Below are positions 6,232-9,850 of a DNA stretch of 9,850 bases, in pieces (position 1 is the first letter of the stretch; the number at the start of each line of letters is the position of its first letter). Both the position numbers and the translations under genes were made by a program. Below the pieces are notes generated by a model. It had not been told where the DNA came from and ran no database searches. It saw only the letters and a list, made by a program, of their open reading frames with translations. The stretch lies in the NCBI GenBank assembly GCA_028702975.1, contig JAQVNT010000043.1, positions 1 through 9,850 of the forward strand, written 5' to 3'. Origin of the DNA: Candidatus Delongbacteria bacterium (GTDB lineage: Bacteria; UBA4055).

Positions 6232-9200
6232 CTACTTCGCATTGTCCGCTGTCACATAATAGAAATATTTGTTGCCCGCCGTCACTCCTGTATCCTGATA
6301 ACCGGAAGTTCCCGATGTACCTATTTCGGCGAACCCGCTGTAAGGATCAGTTGATCTGTATATCCGGTAGAGACTTGCGCCCGATACTGCGTCCCATTCA
6401 AGATCGATCTGAGATGATGTGGCGCTTAGGACTATCAAATTCGCAGGTGCGCCGGGCGATACACTTTCAGAAACGATGAAAGCAACCGGGATAATAACGC
6501 TTGGTTCGTCCGGGTCATTCGATGCGACGGTTATCTCCGCATTATAGGTCCCTTCCGCTAAACCGGCAGCGTCGCAGGTATAGTTTATGCTGTCGTTTCC
6601 TGCCGGAGCCAATGTGCCGGTAGTGCTGCTGCTGATCGTCAGCCAAGCGTAAGCAGGAACGGTCGCGGGACCGCTTATGACCACATTATCTATCGTCCAT
6701 GAATCTGTCGCGTTCCTTTTCATTGTTCCCGTAAATCTTATCTGCATGTTAGCCGCAAGTTCGGGTAATGAGAGAGACTGGCTTGCTGTTGTGCTTGATC
6801 CCGACGTGTATAACTGTGTCCAAGCAGTACCGTTAAAATATTCAACGAAAATATCGCTTTGTCCATCAGTTATAAAATTCTGATCGAATGTAAGTGTTAA
6901 TGATGAGCATACCGTTCCGTCGAATGTATCTGTGTTCAGAATCCCCGATGCATTGGAAGTACCCGCCATCACGCCCGCCTGACCGCCTGATGAAGTCCAT
7001 GTCAGAACACCGGAATTAGAATATGTACCCAAGCCGTCTGTAAAGTCGTTAGATTCGACTATTATCTCAGCTTTCTGAGCAGTATAATCCTTTGTTATCG
7101 TGTAATCAAGATCCGATCCTCCCGCATTGCCTATATCGAAACTGCCTGAAACGCTTCCTTCCGGTGAAGCTGTTTTACTTATTGATGCTACGGAAAGTAA
7201 AATATCCGCAGGCAATCCATCAGCTACTGTGAAAGTTACCGGAAGCGTTACAGTTGATTCGTCAGGATCGTTCGACGATATTATGACATCGGCTTTATAA
7301 GTTCCTGCTTCCAGTCCTACTGCGCTGAAGGTTGCCGTTATAGTGTCGCTGCCCGAACCGGCAATACTCCCGCTTGTGCTGTTTAGGCTCAGCCATTCAG
7401 GTGCTGCCCGGAACTCTATAGCAAGGTTCGCTTTCAGATATGCCGCGTCTTTAATGACTAAAGAACCGTCCGTCCCGTCAGTATTCTCGATACCTACCGT
7501 ACATGAATTAACGGTCGATGTGTCAACCTCCTGATACTGGTAAACGACAGTGCCGTTTGAGTTTATTATCACCTGACCCGTGTTGTAGCTCGTTGAACTG
7601 TAGTGAGGTACGCCTATGTAGGATACTATGAACCTTCCGTTAGCTCCGTCGGCGTAATAATATATGTTCCCTGCGCTGCCCGGGTCCAGATCGTCCCAGA
7701 AAAGCGCGAGTATGTCGTTGGGAGTGGCTGTGCTAGGAATAGATCCGTTGGTATAAGCTGTCGCTGTTGATGTGAAGGACAAAAATCCGTTCGAGCATAT
7801 TTTCACGCTGGTGTAGTCGATTCCGTAGAAATTGAAAGTGAAACCGAGGTTCAATGCGGACGAATAGGCGTCGTCGCCAAGCGAAACCGATGATCCCGAT
7901 CCGGTTATGTCAACCCAGCTGTAAACAGGACCGCCGGCTTCGTCCGAGTCGGTCCACTTGTAGCCGTATGTGTCAGGCCCGCCTGAAGCTTTAGAGAATT
8001 CGCTCGTATAGTTTATGTTAATGCTGTAATCAAGTGTTCCCGCATCAGAGTTCTGAACTTCGAACTGCCTGTTAACGCTCGTTTCAGGTGTCGTTGAAGC
8101 TGCAAGCGATACCGGGTTAAGGTCGATGTCGGGTGCTATACCCGTTCCGGTTACCGCGATAGCTTCCGAAGGATCGCTCGGGTCTGAAGATGTAATATCA
8201 ATGTTTCCTGCGTAGGTCTGAGATGCGGCCGGTTCAAACGTTACTGTGAAAGTTTTTGATAGACCGGATCCTATTGTGTACCCTATTGTATTCTTGATAT
8301 CTTTGATGTTCTTGAAATTCTCCCGGACAGAATAGCCTGAAGGAGTAGTTATGGTACCGGTAAGAATTTCTGAAGTATGCGTGTTGGAGATCTGAAAAGT
8401 AAGGTCGCTCGTATATCCTGCGCTGAGACTTCCGAAATCAAGAGAAGAAGGTGTGCTGGAGAAAGTACCGCCAATATCTCCGTCAGGCACCAATTGAACG
8501 TTGACCTGGGTAGCGTCTTTGAAATTAACGGTGTCGTCGGTCACGACAATACTATTGATCGTCTGAGTAATATATCCTGTTTTTGAAACCGTCATCGAGT
8601 AAGTCCCCGGCTTAAGTATCCTGTAATAGTCCCCGAAGTCCGGATCAGTTGAATACTGTTTATCTATACCGGCGATCTCAATTGTTGCGTTCAAGGGCAA
8701 CCCTGTAGAAGCGTCAGTCACGATCCCGTAAATTCCCTTGTGAGCCGCCATAACATACCAGAACATCGCCTCTCTGTTGTCAGCCCAGAAACCCGGTATA
8801 GCGGAATACGAAGGCCATTTTGTTGAAGATATCTCAAGCGTAAGGTCCATATCTCCATAATAATGATAATTCCAATCCTGCATTCCGCCAACTGCCTCGT
8901 ACCATTCAAGTCCGTTAGTTATTCCGTCAGTGAATGAACCGTTATACATGGGCGTATTTCTTATTGCGTAATTGGCAGCCAGCCACTTAGCATGCAGATC
9001 ATCAGGCGCTGCGGCATACTGGCCGCTTGTCAGAGGCGGCAGAGTGTCCAGAATATAATTAACTACTAAAGCCCCGCCGTGAAAATTCGTTGAAAGAATA
9101 AAATTATGCTCATTGCTCCAGTTGATCATCGCATCAATTTCCGGTTCATCTGCTTCAGCGATATTCGATTCGCCGGTAAGAAAATCAGGGAAATCTCTAT

Positions 9201-9843
9201 TGAGATCCACTCCGTTATAATTATACCTTGAGTTGTTTTCCATACCGTCGGGATTCAAAAGAGGCATAACATAAAGCTCGGTATTATCGACTATGAAACG
9301 CATTGTGTCATTATTCGCCTGATAACCTTTCAGTATATTCTCTGCAAAGAACAGCTCCATCTCAACACCTGTAACTTCGTCCCCATGCATAGTCGAAACG
9401 AATTTGACTTCAGGTTCAGCCTCCTCGATGTCCACATTATCAGATATTTTCAACACCCAAAGCGGTCTCCCCTGGACAGATGTTCCGATCTGGATCCTTT
9501 TACAGATCGAAGGCCACCTGTTCTGCCAGATCAGCATTGAATCACCGATCGCAGTATTATGTCTGAATTCAGTCAGCTTGTCAGGAAGCTGAAGCGGTGT
9601 CCATTTCATTGAATAGCCGCTTTTTTCTATAATTGAATATTGCTCTTCCGTTACGTATACAGTCACCATACCGTTGATAGGAACTCCGCCATAACCGAAA
9701 CTTGTTCTGTCGATGTCGATATTGTTATCCTGAAGAAATTTAATATCGTCGATGCTTGATACTTTGACCTCGGCATACTTATATTTATTTGCAGCTGCAA
9801 GCGAAATCACTGCAAGAAAAATTATTACTATTAATTTATTCAA
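6232..9843 (-). CDS. Secreted M14B-type zinc carboxypeptidase with multi-module C-terminal region
   Basis: This is a 1203-residue exported metallocarboxypeptidase. Residues 1-19 are a signal peptide and about 20-90 a prodomain-like segment. The M14 domain spans about 95-365: zinc ligands H153 and E156 (HGDE) and H255 (NFHGG), NPDG 197-200, LNR 214-216, Y315 in WYEAVGGMQDWNY, and catalytic E337 (LTLE). The GGMQDWNY motif and the transthyretin-like domain (about 369-452) place it with the carboxypeptidase E/D/N subfamily. D266, eleven residues after H255, matches the S1' aspartate of basic-residue-specific members, so removal of C-terminal Arg/Lys is likely (inference). Next come choice-of-anchor D (461-568), a split BACON-like module with nidogen-like insert (572-874), a second split module with MAM-like insert (880-1125) and a final FN3 (1129-1203). 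The start is TTG 9843: an in-frame TAA lies two codons upstream and the first ATG (Met59) would lose the signal peptide. Its promoter is beyond the right edge. Confidence 0.96.
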   Translation of the reverse strand: MNKLIVIIFLAVISLAAANKYKYAEVKVSSIDDIKFLQDNNIDIDRTSFGYGGVPINGMVTVYVTEEQYSIIEKSGYSMKWTPLQLPDKLTEFRHNTAIGDSMLIWQNRWPSICKRIQIGTSVQGRPLWVLKISDNVDIEEAEPEVKFVSTMHGDEVTGVEMELFFAENILKGYQANNDTMRFIVDNTELYVMPLLNPDGMENNSRYNYNGVDLNRDFPDFLTGESNIAEADEPEIDAMINWSNEHNFILSTNFHGGALVVNYILDTLPPLTSGQYAAAPDDLHAKWLAANYAIRNTPMYNGSFTDGITNGLEWYEAVGGMQDWNYHYYGDMDLTLEISSTKWPSYSAIPGFWADNREAMFWYVMAAHKGIYGIVTDASTGLPLNATIEIAGIDKQYSTDPDFGDYYRILKPGTYSMTVSKTGYITQTINSIVVTDDTVNFKDATQVNVQLVPDGDIGGTFSSTPSSLDFGSLSAGYTSDLTFQISNTHTSEILTGTITTPSGYSVRENFKNIKDIKNTIGYTIGSGLSKTFTVTFEPAASQTYAGNIDITSSDPSDPSEAIAVTGTGIAPDIDLNPVSLAASTTPETSVNRQFEVQNSDAGTLDYSININYTSEFSKASGGPDTYGYKWTDSDEAGGPVYSWVDITGSGSSVSLGDDAYSSALNLGFTFNFYGIDYTSVKICSNGFLSFTSTATAYTNGSIPSTATPNDILALFWDDLDPGSAGNIYYYADGANGRFIVSYIGVPHYSSTSYNTGQVIINSNGTVVYQYQEVDTSTVNSCTVGIENTDGTDGSLVIKDAAYLKANLAIEFRAAPEWLSLNSTSGSIAGSGSDTITATFSAVGLEAGTYKADVIISSNDPDESTVTLPVTFTVADGLPADILLSVASISKTASPEGSVSGSFDIGNAGGSDLDYTITKDYTAQKAEIIVESNDFTDGLGTYSNSGVLTWTSSGGQAGVMAGTSNASGILNTDTFDGTVCSSLTLTFDQNFITDGQSDIFVEYFNGTAWTQLYTSGSSTTASQSLSLPELAANMQIRFTGTMKRNATDSWTIDNVVISGPATVPAYAWLTISSSTTGTLAPAGNDSINYTCDAAGLAEGTYNAEITVASNDPDEPSVIIPVAFIVSESVSPGAPANLIVLSATSSQIDLEWDAVSGASLYRIYRSTDPYSGFAEIGTSGTSGYQDTGVTAGNKYFYYVTADNAK
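6335..6389 (-). repeat. 55-bp identical tract in final FN3 module, copy 2 (carboxypeptidase)
   Basis: Identical to 1950-2004, encoding about residues 1153-1169 of the carboxypeptidase, in the same frame. It is a direct repeat about 4.4 kb from copy 1, so recombination between the copies would delete the MarR gene and the control region and fuse the two peptidase genes in frame. Confidence 0.95.
6469..7206 (-). other. Split BACON-like module with a different, MAM-like insert (carboxypeptidase, second)
   Basis: The host halves are residues 880-920 (DILLSVASI ... DLDYTITKDY) and about 1063-1125 (AYAWLTISSSTTGTL ... GTYNAEITVASNDPDE). The guest, about residues 921-1062 (DNA 6658-7083), is not nidogen-like. 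It resembles a MAM or choice-of-anchor J jelly-roll, with SLTLTFDQNF, IFVEYFNGTAWTQL and a closing DSWTIDNVVISG. The insertion point is the same as in the other two copies. Confidence 0.65.
7222..8130 (-). other. Split BACON-like module with nidogen-like insert (carboxypeptidase, first)
   Basis: The host halves are residues 572-612 (DIDLNPVSL ... LDYSININY) and about 814-874 (PEWLSLNSTSGSI ... GTYKADVIISSNDPDES). The guest (DNA 7405-8007) is paralogous to that of the subtilase: GGPDTYGYKW, LGFTFNFYG, CSNGFLSF, ALFWDDLDPGSAG, CTVGIENTDGTDG. Synonymous sites have diverged widely from the subtilase copy, so this duplication looks old. Confidence 0.7.
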
Positions 9844-9850
9844 TTTTTAC

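Noticed and set aside
1..9850. CRISPR array, tRNA, rRNA, insertion sequence or phage genes
   Set aside because: I saw no regularly spaced short repeats, cloverleaf, transposase motifs or terminal inverted repeats. The repeats present are protein-module duplications and operator sites.

Overview
The window carries four genes. Three lie on the minus strand: a large secreted zinc carboxypeptidase (right third and more), a large secreted subtilisin-family serine protease (middle), and a membrane protein fused to a spermidine-synthase-like domain (left, cut by the window edge). One MarR-type regulator lies on the plus strand between the two peptidase genes. The base composition is moderately AT-rich. 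The multi-module secreted proteins (BACON-like, choice-of-anchor D, nidogen-like jelly-roll and FN3 modules) resemble those of the FCB group, such as Cloacimonadota, Delongbacteria or related candidate phyla and Bacteroidota. This placement is inferred from protein style only; there is no rRNA or other marker gene here. Layout: 1-1834 (minus), MFS/spermidine-synthase-like fusion, C-terminus missing; 1838-5575 (minus), subtilase with signal peptide, S8 domain and five C-terminal modules, ending 3 nt before the fusion gene and in the same frame; 5576-5751, divergent control region with three near-identical 14-bp palindromes and two facing TTGACT promoters; 5752-6180 (plus), MarR regulator; 6179-6207, terminator hairpin shared by converging genes; 6232-9843 (minus), M14B-type carboxypeptidase with transthyretin-like domain and C-terminal modules paralogous to those of the subtilase. 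Gaps between genes are all under 180 bases. How they may work together (inference): the MarR protein probably represses its own gene and the subtilase/membrane-fusion operon by binding the palindromes. The two peptidases share the same kind of non-catalytic scaffold and an identical C-terminal FN3 core, including a 55-bp stretch identical at the DNA level. They therefore probably go to the same extracytoplasmic place, where an endoprotease and a basic-residue carboxypeptidase could act in sequence on proteins or peptides. The points most worth a second look are the operator triplet, a recurrent domain-inside-domain arrangement in both peptidases, the 55-bp identical tract, and the tight in-frame coupling of a secreted protease to a spermidine-synthase-like membrane protein.
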